Shown one piece after another: positions 1 through 11,498 of a stretch of 64,000 nt of DNA; position 1 is the stretch's first letter, and each line of letters opens with the position of its first letter. The position numbers and the translations under genes were made by a program. Below the pieces are notes generated by a model. The model saw nothing but the letters and a program-made list of their open reading frames with translations. It was not told the origin of the DNA and ran no database searches. Source of the stretch: Anthonomus grandis grandis (Eukaryota > Arthropoda > Insecta > Coleoptera > Curculionidae); assembly GCF_022605725.1 (NCBI RefSeq), contig NC_065546.1, positions 20,146,227-20,210,226 on the forward strand, in the 5' to 3' direction.

Positions 1-411
1 AGCCTAGGATCCAATGTCACCCCCAAAATCTTTAATATAATCAAATATTTAAGCTTAACATTGTTTAGGCAAAGATCAGATTTAGCTTGCAGCAAATTGC
101 AAATGTACAGCGGCAACGCTGTATTTTAATTTTCGATAGGATAACTTTCGTACAGTATTAGTATTAAAAAGATGTTTTCAGTGGTTTCAGTGCGTTTTTT
201 AGATTAATATTAAGACTAAAAACTCCCTTTTTGCTGAAAAATGATAAATAAGTCTGAAGTGGGTCACATTTATTGGAAAAAAGGAAATTCAAATCACATG
301 TATGAAGCTTGTATGATTAAAATCGGAATCGTACGTCGGCCATCTCGCTTGGCAAAATTGACACGGAGCTGACAGGGACAGTTGTTGACATTGAATGATA
401 GAACATCATTT
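1..411. repeat. Dispersed repeat at left edge
   Basis: About 100-330 matches, in reverse complement, 17500-17790. Shared blocks include a run around GTGGTTTC, the stretch CTTTTTGCT.AAAAATGA.TAAA and the string GTGGGTCACAT. Divergence is moderate with small indels. No coding potential was seen. It is cut on the right by the TIR element beginning at 412. Confidence 0.6.
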
Positions 412-2362
412 CGTCGGTCCAGTGCCAAAATCATGAATGTGCAAAATTTTCGAATTTCACCTAAGTGCATCAATAAATTTATTTTCCAAGCTTCTTTACT
501 ATGCCACAGACGCGAATCTGATTATGCGTCATTGATGTGGTGGGGGAGCAGAACCCATTTCGCGAATGTCAGTTTGCTACGTTCGCTCTCAACGGCAACG
601 TAACGAATGTTATAGTTTCGCGATTTTGGCATTGTACAGAATAATATCGTGAAGTTGAAAGTGGCACTTTCATTAATTTGGCTTTGAAAAAAATTTGTCA
701 AAATAATCTGCAAGTGCCAGATACATCTGTTTGGATTTGTAATATCACAGAAAATTTAGTTACACTAGTGTAATACGTAATACTGAATGTGCAGCACTTT
801 TCAAATTTTGGCAAAAAAAACTCATAAATAGTATTGTGAATGTTATAGTATAGTGTTTCGTACTTTAATAAGAAAATTACTCTAAGCTTTTTTGTGATTT
901 TTTGTTTTAAAGATTAAAGTTGTGTTTTTAAAAATGGCATCTAGAGCTAAAAGAATAATGGAAATGGTGAGCCACAGAGAGTCTGTTGAGGATACTTTTA
1001 ACAAAGAGAATAAGGCATTGATACTTAAGATATAAAAAGTGCTATATTAGGGCCTAAAAATTAAGGCTTAAGTGCAAAACAATTAAGAGACTAAAATCAT
1101 ATTAATTTAAATTATTTTTGTTTAAATCGATATGATTTTAATCAGCTAATTTATTTTGCATTTAGGTAAACCTTAATTTTCAGAGGCTAATATAGCACTT
1201 TTTATCTTTAAAGTTTTAAAAAGTTTATGTACTTACCTAACATATTTTTTAAAATATTTTGTGGTAGGTACCTTCATCCTTGCCTTAATAACTAATACAC
1301 ACTGTTTTTTGCAGCTAACCGAGGCTCCGCCAGGATTCAAAACTGCTCATTCTCCTGATAATGTCGCAAATATTGAAACACTTCCTATAATTTGATTCAA
1401 ATAGACCATACATTTTTTGAGACCGGCCACACCGAAATGGAGTGTGACTCCATACACTCTAAAATTGAACAAAAAGCTAAATATATACCTGTATATTCTT
1501 CTGAAGGATGGACCCAAATTATTAGAAGCGCTCGTATAAAACCACAACCATTTGCCGTAAAAAATTTAACACATGAAGATTTCTTTGACTTTAAAACATT
1601 TGGAGATCAATCATTTAAACTAAGTCAAATTCCCTGGCGTAAAGTTTGTTGGATTCGATACCTTAAGGCTGATCAAACCAAATTGCTATACAAACTCAAC
1701 TATGATGATGACTTTCTAGTCGCAAATATTACTAAAGGTAAAGAAAGGCTCAAAAAAGTAACATTAAGTAAAGCGTATAAAGATGAGTTACCGATTAATG
1801 CAGCAAAGTATCAAGATCTACAAAAAATGTGTACTGATCTTACCATACCAAAAATTTATCATCCATTTTATAAATCACTCAAGGTAATTCAAAAAGTCAG
1901 GGATAGGTTGCCTGAACCAGACGTAGAGGAAGAAAGTGAAGATAAAGAAAATTTATAATTTCGTTAAAAAAGTTTTTTGTAAAAACGTATTTTCGTATTT
2001 TTTAAGTACTAAGTACAAATTAATTTGATATAATATTTTTAAACACTACTTTTTGAAATTTTTTGGTAATAAAATAACTTTAAAAAAATTGTTGTTTACT
2101 TTTCTTAGCCTTTTAAATAAATGCGACCCAAAAATAAAATTGGTTGCATACCCGAAATTGACTACAACTTTTTTTCATCATTCTTAAAAAAAAAACATAA
2201 TTAACTTTAGTTTAATATTTATATTGAGTTAAAAGATTCTGGGCTAACCATTATATCGTAAAAATGAAACGCATTAAACTCTTTTATATTGCAATAATAG
2301 AATAACAAAAAGACAAAATTTCATAAATGTGTCACATTCATGGTTTTGGCACTGGACCGACG
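412..2362. mobile_element. TIR DNA transposon, superfamily uncertain, 1.95 kb
   Basis: The ends are terminal inverted repeats of about 30 bp: CGTCGGTCCAGTGCCAAAA at 412-430, followed by CATGAATGTG, with the reverse complement ending at 2362. ATTT immediately precedes (408-411) and follows (2363-2366), which fits a 4-bp target duplication. The interior carries one decayed gene (934-1958), and the remainder is AT-rich non-coding. The gene lacks the part expected to hold the first catalytic acids, so this looks like an internally deleted copy. I infer a cut-and-paste element; the superfamily is not assigned. Confidence 0.7.
934..1958 (+). pseudogene. Transposon-encoded protein, C-terminal part (internally deleted)
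   Basis: A short first exon starts at ATG 934 (MASRAKRIMEMVSHRES...) and stops at about 1034. An acceptor-like TTTTTTGCAG near 1305-1316 opens a second block (LTEAPPGFKTAHSPDN). The long open frame 1392-1958 contains GHTEMECDSIHSKIEQ, a RIKPQPF block, and near its end KYQDLQKMC...IPKIYHPFY, followed by an acidic tail. From memory, these blocks belong to a family of insect transposon-borne RNase H-like proteins that normally carry an upstream SDGC..QNRN-type motif. That motif is absent here. The two reading blocks are in different frames and 1392 opens at TTG, so the gene is broken. No biochemical role should be inferred for this copy. Confidence 0.55.
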
Positions 2363-2520
2363 ATTTGTCATTGTCATACCATTTGAGTTTGTACAGTTTG
2401 TAGTGTTTGTTTTGTACTTTGTTTTTCAATTCAATTCAATGAATGCAAGCATGGGTTGAGTTTGCTATTTGTTTTATTTGTTTTAAGGATGTTATTTTAA
2501 ATTCATGACTTTTTTTCTAA

Positions 2521-4034
2521 AAGTTCTCTTTCAATATTGGGATTAATGTTTTAATTGATTTGCAAGTAATTCCAGGTTTCTGGTAAGGAAATCTGATTTT
2601 ATTTATTACTGTTATATTTTTGTATTGTCAATCTTTTGTCTTTAATAAAATCAAATTCAGTTGATTTCAATGAAGACGTTTCACTTTTCAAGTATTTAAT
2701 TTTTAACTTGATTATTATAAATACATATTACAAAATGTCTGGCCTCTCATTTTCTATTCAACAATTACCTAAAAATTGATTTAAAATTCTCCTGACATTT
2801 TCCTTGATGTAAGAGTATGTATATTTTAAATGGTTCTGAGAAACATAGTAATAAAAGTTTTTTTTAATTTCCTTCAGTTCATATTACAAGAAAAACATGG
2901 AGAGATATTCAAGTCAAAATTTTATTAAGACTTTATTAAGGCTATAAAATATTTTCCGATCAGTTCTCCACAAATTTTAATAATGCTGATACTGCTGGCT
3001 TTACACTACAATATATATTTATTTAAACATTTATTTTGTCTTTTTTTCACATGAATCATTTAGTAAATTGATTTATAAGATTTGCACTGCATTTTTTTAA
3101 ATTTTATTTCATGCTCGTTTCATACCACTTTCTGTGCTCACTGAGACGAGACATAGGTATATGTAGAGACTAAGAGACCTGAGCACCCGGAATAGATCAG
3201 AATTAATGTTTTTCTTACAACTTGCGTTTTTTTAAGAGTTTCTTTTCATTGTCCTTAAATTAAGTTTTTATTAATATTATAGTTCCAAGATATGTTGTTA
3301 GTATTATAAGAGACCAACAAATATAAGTGATATGTTTATACTAAAAAGTTGGTTTTATTTTAAGAGTTTATTTCGTTTTGTAAATAGATATATTGTTTCT
3401 TTCGATAATACTCTGCTATAGAATCTTTAATTAATTTTAAGAATTAATATCTAAATTATAATTTAAATAATTTTAAAATCTGTTTAATTGTTTTAATTTT
3501 TCTTTAGGACCCAAGTACATATTGTAACAGATACAAGTACATATTGAATAAGTATAATTAATCTTCTATTGAATCTATGTTTTGATAAAATGAGGATATT
3601 AAGAGAAAATAGCACAAAAATGTTGACAACCTTTTCTAATCTATTTAAAATTAGGGTAGTTCAGTGCTAACAAAATAATTTTAAACATTTTTAGATTAAT
3701 TCTAATTTATATAATGTCTGTTATAATGAATTATTGAATATTATGTGAAAAAAAAAAGAAATATATATGTATATCATTTTAAGTAATTTTTTTTCCAGGA
3801 AAATTAAATAATAAATGTATTAAAGAAAAACATTGTTTTATTTCCATTTGTCCAATTGGTGATATGTCGTACACTATTGTTAGTACACTGTCGTAGATTA
3901 TTGCAGTAAATAAACCCATTTAGATATGTAAAATAAAGCTGAAAAGTTTTATTTTTGTTCAGATCAATATCTGATGCTAACACCTAAACAAAAAGGCTCT
4001 TTTCTCTATGAGTAACCTTTTTGATTAGGCGTTT
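2521..4034 (+). repeat. Long interspersed inverted repeat, copy A
   Basis: About 1.5 kb reads as the reverse complement of 32878-34322. Matching anchors, each given on this strand, include ATTGGGATTAATGTTTTAAT near 2537, TGATTTATAAGATTTGCACTGC near 3068 in part, GAGACGAGACATAGGTATA near 3142, and the terminal GATTAGGCGTTTG near 4022. The right end has a small stem around TTTTTGATTAGGCG. No ORF of note is present, so this is a non-autonomous repeat family with two copies in the window in opposite orientation. Confidence 0.75.
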
Positions 4035-4268
4035 GTAACACGTCGATTGTAACACGTACTACATGTAACATGTAAGTGTTAAAATCAAAGTTGTTTTTTA
4101 ACTTTATGCCGATTATATTTATTTATCTGTTGACTTCTTATATGGCAAAATTATTTGTTGTCTTATTGTTATAAGCCAACACGACAATAAATAATAAAAT
4201 TATCAAGTCTCTTTTAGAATATTTAACGATTTCTTTAAAAAATATTTTCTTCTTTATAGTCATAAAAA

Positions 4269-6158
4269 ATGGTGAAATCGAGACCAAGAAAGACCGACAG
4301 GGGACTGATACCTAGTTAGATAGTTATTTATGAAGTAGATAGTAGTTCATAAATAACTCTATCTAGTAGATAGTTATTTATGAAGAAGCAGCAAGAAAGG
4401 TTATTGATAATGAGCAGTCTGTTAATGTCTGTTGATAATAAGCAGAAAAGTGGCTAAAAGTTATGGAATGTGCCATGTTTCATAAAACCGCTTTGTAAAT
4501 GCTCTACGTAATAATTTACAGCCTAAGGTGGGGTACAATCCTTACAACAGGGTATTTACTGTTGAGCAAGAGTCACAGCTAGTCAAATACTGTGAAAAAA
4601 CTGTCGGTTTGTACTTTGGCCTCACTACACGGGATCTTCGTTAACTAGCCTTTCAGTTTGCATCTGCCAATCGTCTTAACTATCCTCAAAAATAGAATGA
4701 AGTAGAACAGGCTAGTAAAGATTGACTTGTAGCTTTCCTGAGAAGAAATCCTCATTTAACACTTCGCACACCCCAAGCAACAAGTCTTGCGCGAGCCATG
4801 AATTTCAACGAAGAAAATGTCTCCAACTTTTTTGATAAACTGGCAATTGTCTTGGAAAGACACAATTTTGAGCCACAAAATATTTACAATATTGACGAGA
4901 CTGGTCTGTCCATGGTGCAAAAGCCAACCAAGGTCATTGCAAAAAAAGGAACCAAGCAAGTAGGATCAGTAGCAAGTCAGGAGCGTGAAACACTTGTTAC
5001 GCTGTGTGTGGCTGTAAACGCTGTTGGTAACGCAATTCCGCCAATGTTTGTATTTCCCCGGTTGCATTTCAAGGATCATTTTATTAGAGATGGACATGTT
5101 GGATGCGTAGGAAAAGGAAATAAGTCCGGGTGGATGCAAGAAAATGAGCTTCTTGACTTTATAAAACACTTTGTAAAACACGCTAAACCCAGCGAGACTA
5201 ATAAAGTTTTGGTTTTATTAGGCAATCACTCTTCACATGTATCCATTTCATTAATAGAATATCGCAGAGCAAATTTCATAACATTGTTGTCTTTTCCACC
5301 ACACACTTCCCACCGTCTCCAACCACTGGATCGTGGTGTATATGGTCCTTTTTAAAAGTATTTCAACAACTACGTCGATCAATGGATGAAGAACAATCCA
5401 GAAAAGCGTATGACAATATATGATTTACCATCAATTATTAAATCATCTTTACCGTTAGCCATTACACTAACAAATATTTTATCAGGATTTTCTTGCACCG
5501 GCATTTATCACTTTAACCGTGGAATTTTTCAAGATTCAGATTTTTTAACTGATAGACCACTAGAAGAAACTCTACAGCAAACTCAATCTACAACAAAATC
5601 ACCTACAGCTAAGCCTGCTGAAATAGCTGAAAGTCAATTGGAACAATCAACGACAAGACATCCTAATTCTTCACCTCAGCCAGGACCATCAACTGTCAGG
5701 GACACCACTCCTTCGCCTCAACTACAACCGGTAGCATTTATTACACTGAAGTTCTAAAACCTTTGCCCAAAGCCGATCTTTCTAAAGCGAAAAAAGAGGG
5801 TCGAATGAAAAGAAAAACTGCTATACTGACTAACACACCAGAAAAAAACTCTATTGAAGAACAAACTTTAAAGAAGAAAGTTTCAGTAAAACGGCAAATT
5901 GGCAAAGATGACACCACCAAAACAAATAAAAATAAGAGCAAGAAAGTGAATAAAACAGTTAAGAAAAAACCGGTGGAAAATTACTCTTCAGATTCTTCTA
6001 ATGATGACACTTTCTGTTTAGTGTGTTCTGGATCATATTCCTTAAGCTCAGAAGAATGGATACAATGTAGAACTTGCAGAGAATGGGCGCATTTAACCTG
6101 CACAGATAAAAACCCATTTTATGTTTGCGTAAACTGTAATTCTGATGATGAATTATAA
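4269..6158 (+). pseudogene. Pogo/Tigger-like transposase with PHD-like zinc finger (broken)
   Basis: The N-terminus begins at ATG 4269 (MVKSRPRKTDRGLIP), the psq-type start of pogo transposases, and stops at once. Degenerate HTH/CENP-B-like coding with stops runs through 4490-4700. The DDE domain is open at 4798-5355: NIDETG (first Asp), then LVLLGNHSSH, where the second Asp (normally LDNHSSH) is Gly, then SHRLQPLDRGVYGPF. An in-frame TAA at 5353 is followed in the same frame to 5757. A frameshift then leads to 5763-6158, which ends in a C..C-C..C-H..C-C..C finger (CLVC, CRTC, HLTC, CVNC), a PHD-like domain. Such fingers are known on some insect pogo-like proteins. The copy cannot be active as it stands. 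Confidence 0.85.
4315..4384. repeat. Short direct and inverted repeat inside the pogo remnant
   Basis: TAGATAGTTATTTATGAAG occurs twice as a direct repeat (about 4318 and 4366), with an inverted TTCATAAATAACT between them. It disrupts the reading frame after the first transposase exon block. It looks like a small template-switch or slippage scar. Confidence 0.6.
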
Positions 6159-6510
6159 GATTAATATTTTTATATTTCCTATTTTACGTAAAAAATAAAC
6201 TTATTTTAAGGTGAAGTATTTTATTATAACCCCTTCTTTACTTTTTGCGTCGGTATAGATGGTTGTTACAATTAACACCATGCTTGTTACTATTGACACC
6301 AGATAGGTGCCAATTGTAACAGTTGTCATAGCCTCCTAAAAAATGGTATAGTTTTATTTTAGTATAAATTTTATGAGTTTAAATTCTGACAAGTTTTATC
6401 GAACGTAGAACATATCCTTAGCAAAATAAATTTAGTTTTTTAGAGCGCAAGATTAACCAACGAAAAATAAAAAAGCATATTTTGTTACAATTGACCACGG
6501 TCTCCCCTAA
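6159..6510 (+). other. 3' flank of the pogo element
   Basis: Non-coding sequence with repeated GTTACAATTG / CAATTGTAAC motifs (about 6267, 6310 and 6483) ending near CCACGGTCTCCCC. This is the likely right end of the pogo element. Related TGTAACACG motifs near 4025-4060 may be the decayed left end, but I could not align a clean TIR pair. Confidence 0.4.
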
Positions 6511-7480
6511 ACTTTATATGAAAGCTATAATATTAATATGCCTATTTTGAATTAATAGGTAGTAAGTAAAAGAATGCAAAAGCAATAGTATTGTGTAATT
6601 ATGTATTATTTACCAAAAGTAAGAAATAATATGGTATTATTTAAAGAAAAACAGTAAAACTTGCACTCAAAATAATATATCATGCTTTTGCGTAATCAAT
6701 CCGATCCAACAAAAGAGTTCAAATCTTTTTAAGATTAATAGGTGCCAAAAAGGCTTATCCGGCTCGAAAGACCAATGTTTCGTGATGGATGTATTTTATA
6801 GGCTAAGCCCGCTCACCCCGTCATCCCCTGATCCAAACCCTTTCGTCTATAGAAAGATTACGTAAAATTACGTAATTATTTTAAATCGTAAATATAGAAA
6901 GTATATCAAATTAATAAATTGTAAATGTATTATACTCGACTTACCCAGTAAGGCACAAAAGGAAGGTAAGAGAGGTTTTGCAGGTTTATAATATACACGT
7001 GCGTTTGGTTGCACTGCTAATTCGCTTCTCGTCTACACATTTTTGGAGGTTTTTTTAAATTTGCCTTTGCATCTCTCGCGCACAGGTAAAGTATATTGTT
7101 TGCATGTTTTCAAATAACAATTAATACGGGAGAGGATTGATAAAAAGGAAGTAAAAATAGGTAATGAAGATAGTTCAATTAAAGAAAATGTAGGTAGTTC
7201 AATTTAAGTATCAAGTAAAAGTATCAGAAAATGTAGCAATAAAGAAACCTTCAGTTCAAGAAATACTTAAGTTAAATTGATATATGTAAGTAATAAAATA
7301 TGAACCTAACGTTCTAATTTACTATATGCTAAATATTAAATTTATTTGTAATAGTGAGGACAAAGCAAGAGGTTTTCAACCATATCAAATGCGTTTAGTT
7401 ATTTATTATAGAAAAAAACATTAATTGAAATCCTTTTTAAGCCTTTTTCATTCCTTTAACATTCGACTTTTTAAGTAATT
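6511..7480. other. AT-rich stretch, nothing recognised
   Basis: No ORF with recognisable motifs, no inverted-repeat ends and no clear tandem array. A slightly GC-richer block lies near 6810-6850. Confidence 0.5.
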
Positions 7481-7868
7481 TTCACAAAAAACTTTAGTTT
7501 GCAGAGATTTATAACCACTATAAATCGATTTAGTTATTGATTTCTAATATTTGTACAAAAAAATATTGAAATTCCTTGGGAATTTCAGGAGATACGGGCA
7601 TTATATCAATTAAATAACAGCGGGCGCGAACTATAAATAGGATGCTGGCAAACGACATGTGCTGCGTTCTCGACTTGGTTACTGGATATGGATCGGGCGC
7701 TAGCTTCACAGATATGAAAAAATATCTTGAAAAACAATACAAACTGGCAACTTCGGATACGTGCATTGTAAACATAGAGGTATTCCAGGTTGCCAAGTTG
7801 CTTTTTTTTTAATTAATTTTTTGTCGGTATCTTTTTTTATTTTGAAAAATTTGATTACTCTCAAAGTA
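7481..7868. repeat. Dispersed repeat, left half, interrupted by mariner
   Basis: Together with 9749-9985 this forms one repeat unit that matches 16938-17345 in reverse complement. Shared blocks are AACTTGGCAA/TTGCCAAGTTG, CTCAAAGTATA and, on the right half, CATTGTCTGAGAGATGGT. The mariner at 7871-9746 splits it at a TA. Confidence 0.7.
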
Positions 7869-7870
7869 TA

Positions 7871-9746
7871 CAGTGGCCGCCTAAAGTTCCGCATAAATTC
7901 GATAAAAATTAGAGACATGATTTTTTGAGAAAACGCTCGGACCCGTCGATTTTTATTTTAAGTTGCGCATTATTTGACATAAATTTTTGTATACGGGGTG
8001 GAACAAAAAAAAGATATGACGTTATCGATCCCTTTTTTAAATGGAATGCTATATTTTTTATTGCATTTATGAAATATATGCCAAGCAAGTTTCGTATAAC
8101 ACACCTTATCTCAAAACTTAACTGTTTCAGAAATAGTTACATTTAAATTACAAGAAAACAAATATAATAAGTACGTCTATTTACAAATTAAGGTAAAATC
8201 GAGGATAAAAATAATGTTATAAACACTGCCAATTGTTTCTATTTCCATGGTTGCACTTGTAAAGAATCTCCATCCTTTCACTGTTAGTTCGAAAATTAGT
8301 AGTTTTTATCAGAATAAATTATGGCTAATTTAACGGAAACCCAACGAATTGAAATGTTGATGATGCTAGGGTACGGGTTTGAGTGCGCACGCAAAAAGAA
8401 GTAAGGGAACTGTTTAATGCCAAATAACCAAACCATCCTATTTCTCAGTCAACAGTTAGTAGAATAGAGCACAAATTCATAACTTCAGGTCATGTTAGGG
8501 ATTTGATCAGGTCGTCCAAAAATTTCTGAAGAAACAAAATTAAACGTTCTGCTCTCCGTCGAAGAAAATCCAAACACAAATTCATTTCAAAGTCTTCATC
8601 CAAAGCAACTTCACAAATTTCAGTTGATAATAATATAACCGGAAAGTCAGTAACACGCATCTTAAAAGCAAATGAATACCACCCTTATAAAATTAGACTA
8701 ATACACGAATTAAATGAGGACGATCCTGATCGAAGAAACCAATTTTACGAGCAAATGATGTACATTTGCAATAATAACCGTCAGTTTGTGTTACGAGTTT
8801 TGTTTTCAGATGAAGCAATTTTTTGTTTAAACGGTGTTGAAAATCGGCAAAATTGTCGGTACTGGTCAGTGTCAAATCCACACTGGGCAACTGAGGCTCA
8901 TACACAGTACCGTAAATCTATTAATGTTTGGGCTGGTATCGTGGAAAATAAAGTAATAGGGCCATACTTTTTCGAAGAAAACTTAACACGACAACGCTAT
9001 TTGAATTTTCTTCAAGATCTTATCTGCCCTATACCCAGACGAACAAGATCCTGCTGTCCCGACAGATAATTTGTGGTTTCAGCAAGACGGCGCACCGCCA
9101 CATTTCTTTCGAGATGTCCGTAATTACTTGGATACAGTGTTCCCAGGAATATGGATAGGACGAACAGGGCCAATAGAGTGGCCGGCCAGGTAACCAGACC
9201 TAAATCCCTGCGACTATTTTCTATGGGGGTACCTGAAAAGTAAAGTTTATATTGAGAAGTCAAACAACGTAAAAGATTTAAATAATAGAATTAGGTATGA
9301 AATTAGAGGTATAACACTCGAAATAATTGATAGTGTTTTACATGAGTTTGTAAACTGTCTTGCTTTCTGCCAAAAAGTAAATGGGGATAGTTTTCACAGT
9401 TTATAACATTTTATCCTCTATTTTATCTTAATTTGTAAATATACGTACTTGCATACATGCTTTCTTGTTGGTTAAATTTAAATATTTCTGAAACAGTTGA
9501 GTTTTGAGATAAGGTGTTATACGAAACTTGCTTGGAATTTCGCCTATATTTCATAAATGCAATAAAAAATATAGCATTGCGTTTAAAAAAATTACCTCAT
9601 ATCTTTTTTTTTGTTCCACCCTGTATACAAAAATTTATGTGAAATAATGCGCAGCTTAAAATAAAAATCGACGGATCCGAGCGTTTTCTCAAAAAATCAT
9701 GTCTCTAATTTTTATCGAATTTATGCGGAACTTTAGGCGGTCACTG
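7871..9746 (+). mobile_element. Tc1/mariner element with ~350-bp terminal inverted repeats
   Basis: The element starts CAGTGGCCGCCTAAAG at 7871 and ends with the complement at 9746, flanked by TA dinucleotides (7869-7870, 9747-9748). The inverted arms run about 7871-8225 and 9401-9746, which is unusually long, and contain conserved blocks such as CTCAAAACTTAACTG and ATTTGTAAATA. The gene on the plus strand is broken. The inverted repeat copy near 17166 lacks this insertion, which confirms the ends. Confidence 0.92.
8321..9405 (+). pseudogene. Mariner-superfamily transposase (frameshifted)
   Basis: The start MANLTETQRIEMLMMLGYG (ATG 8321) leads, after a frameshift, into an HTH region (ISQSTVSRIEHKF, SGHVRDLIRS). 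The catalytic core follows: LFSDEAIFCLNG (first Asp), NPHWATEAH, NVWAGIV, FQQDGAPPHF (second Asp) and PDLNPCDYFLWGYLK (third Asp). There are 36 residues between the second and third Asp. Lesions are frameshifts near 8390, 8515, 8580 and 9030, a TAA near 8424, and a TAA in PAR*PD near 9191, where a Ser codon is expected. All three catalytic Asp codons are still present. This is a DNA cut-and-paste transposase of the IS630-Tc1-mariner group, now non-functional. Confidence 0.88.
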
Positions 9747-9748
9747 TA

Positions 9749-9985
9749 TATTATTAGTCGGCAAATAAACAAAACTTTTAAAGAGTACATTTTTTTACCT
9801 GTTATAAAATACAACATATGTATTAAAAAAATATGTAGTGGATTAAGAAAATTATATATTGAATGAAAAATTGGAAAGTCGATTTGACATCATTGTCTGA
9901 GAGATGGTGAACTCAAACAACCTCGCCTATGGTTTGCAGCTAGGCTTATTCTAGGCATTCAATGTTCTAAGCTCTCTTCGTACAA
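9749..9985. repeat. Dispersed repeat, right half
   Basis: Continues the repeat broken by the mariner at 7871-9746. It matches 16938-17165 in reverse complement and, less well, 22915-23010 in direct orientation (CATCATTG, GCAAACAAACCT..CCCATAG, TTCAGTGTTCTAAG). At least three copies of this family occur in the window. Confidence 0.65.
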
Positions 9986-10199
9986 TCTCTTTCTCTCTCA
10001 GTTCTCTTTCGTACAAACTGCTGTGGAATATATCACATTGATGCTGCACAGAATTAAAAATGCTGCACACTCTGCGCATTGGCGAGAATTTTGGTAGAAC
10101 ACATAGATTACATATATAAAAAGTTTCAGAATTTCTAGATGATATGCGGGGCACGTGAAGATTTAAATGCTGCAATAAGTCAGGTGACTCTATCTTTGC

Positions 10200-11000
10200 C
10201 GAAGGCTACAAAAGAAAAATCTTTCTAGTAGGCACTGGTGTGAAAAGCAAAAATCTGGGTACACCCAGTCACATTTATATGAACGAAAATTTACGATGAA
10301 CCTCTTCTAGTTCATTCATAAGATTTGTATAGTATGGTGATCACACTGTAGAAACATACTCCAACATAAGGGAAATACAAAATTTTTAGACTAAAGATAT
10401 TATTAAAAGTCTGTGCGTGCCTAATGATAAAATCCAGCATTAGGTAACTCAGAATGATAATGTCCTGGATGTGGCCGAAAAGAAAAGGCGCCATCGAACG
10501 TCACCCCTAAAGTCTCTGAATTCCGTTGCTCTTGGCTGTCTCATATTCTATAGTATAGTCATAAGTTATTAGGTTTCTCTTTAGAGAATAGGAAACAACT
10601 AAATTACGCAGCATTCAGAGACAGATTATTTTTGCATAATATATATTGACGAGTCTAATATTATTTTGGAATTTCATACAATCTCAAATACTTTTACTAC
10701 AATTGATGCTATGATATAATTCTGCATCACCTGCGTTTAACAGACTATTCACAGTGAACTACTCTGATATATTATATGGATCCCTGTGGAACTCCAGATA
10801 TTGCAACTACGATCATAACATTTCACGTACCGAAGGCGGATGGTAAGGTAAGAGTTAAAAAGTTTATTAAGAGAGAAGAAAAGCCATACTTCTGGTCAAG
10901 ATTATTGAGAAGAAAACCATGATCTATTCGATCAAAGGCCTTTAAGTGATCTGTATAGATAACGTCAGCTTGTGAATTGGCATTTATTGACTCTCGCCAC
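10200..11000 (-). pseudogene. Non-LTR reverse transcriptase remnant
   Basis: On the minus strand, 10850-11000 reads ADVIYTDHLKAFDRIDHGFLL, the RT fingers/palm motif with its first catalytic Asp. About 10775-10800 reads SGVPQGSI followed by a stop. The YADD position near 10720 is decayed to AGDAELYH. The thumb-like region follows at 10312-10494 (FGHIQDIIILSYLMLDF...FNNIFSLKILYFPYVG). Multiple stops and frameshifts show an old, 5'-truncated jockey/CR1-like fragment. Confidence 0.75.
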
Positions 11001-11307
11001 GCATTATATGCTCAAGATAATCATTTGCCTTTCTTATATTGTAAGTAAATTCATCTTCTTTTGCTTAATTGCAGTGTGACTAGGACACAAAAATCTACAG
11101 TGTCACAGTATAATACGTAAGACAAAAGTTACAGGGTTACATCTTTCGGTCAACTAGGGGCATCTTCACACCAACTAAGAAACAAAACACATCGCACACA
11201 AACATCTTTGCTTTTTCTTTATTAATTATCTCCGTTTTGAGAGGTCATAGTAGAAATCATAGGAAATATTCTGTATTTAAAATAAAAACCTCTTACCAAA
11301 AGAAAAC

Positions 11308-11498
11308 TTTATTCAAAAAAATAACTTATAAAAAAGCAGCTAATTTATTGGAATATTTATCATTAGGACTATTATATTCGTAACATACAAAACAATTTAA
11401 GACAAAACAAGCATTTCTATATCTAAAAGTTGCAATAACTTCTAGCATTATTCAATAAAAACTCAAATATAATATAGAAAATTCAGTACATTGTATGC
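11308..11498 (-). other. pICln 3' UTR
   Basis: Sequence downstream of the pICln stop codon. It contains AATAAA on the minus strand (TTTATT at 11308-11313), a plausible cleavage signal about 190 bp after the stop. Confidence 0.5.

Noticed and set aside
382..713. Two overlapping short frames near the left TIR
   Set aside because: They cross the element boundary at 412 and have no homology or codon bias.
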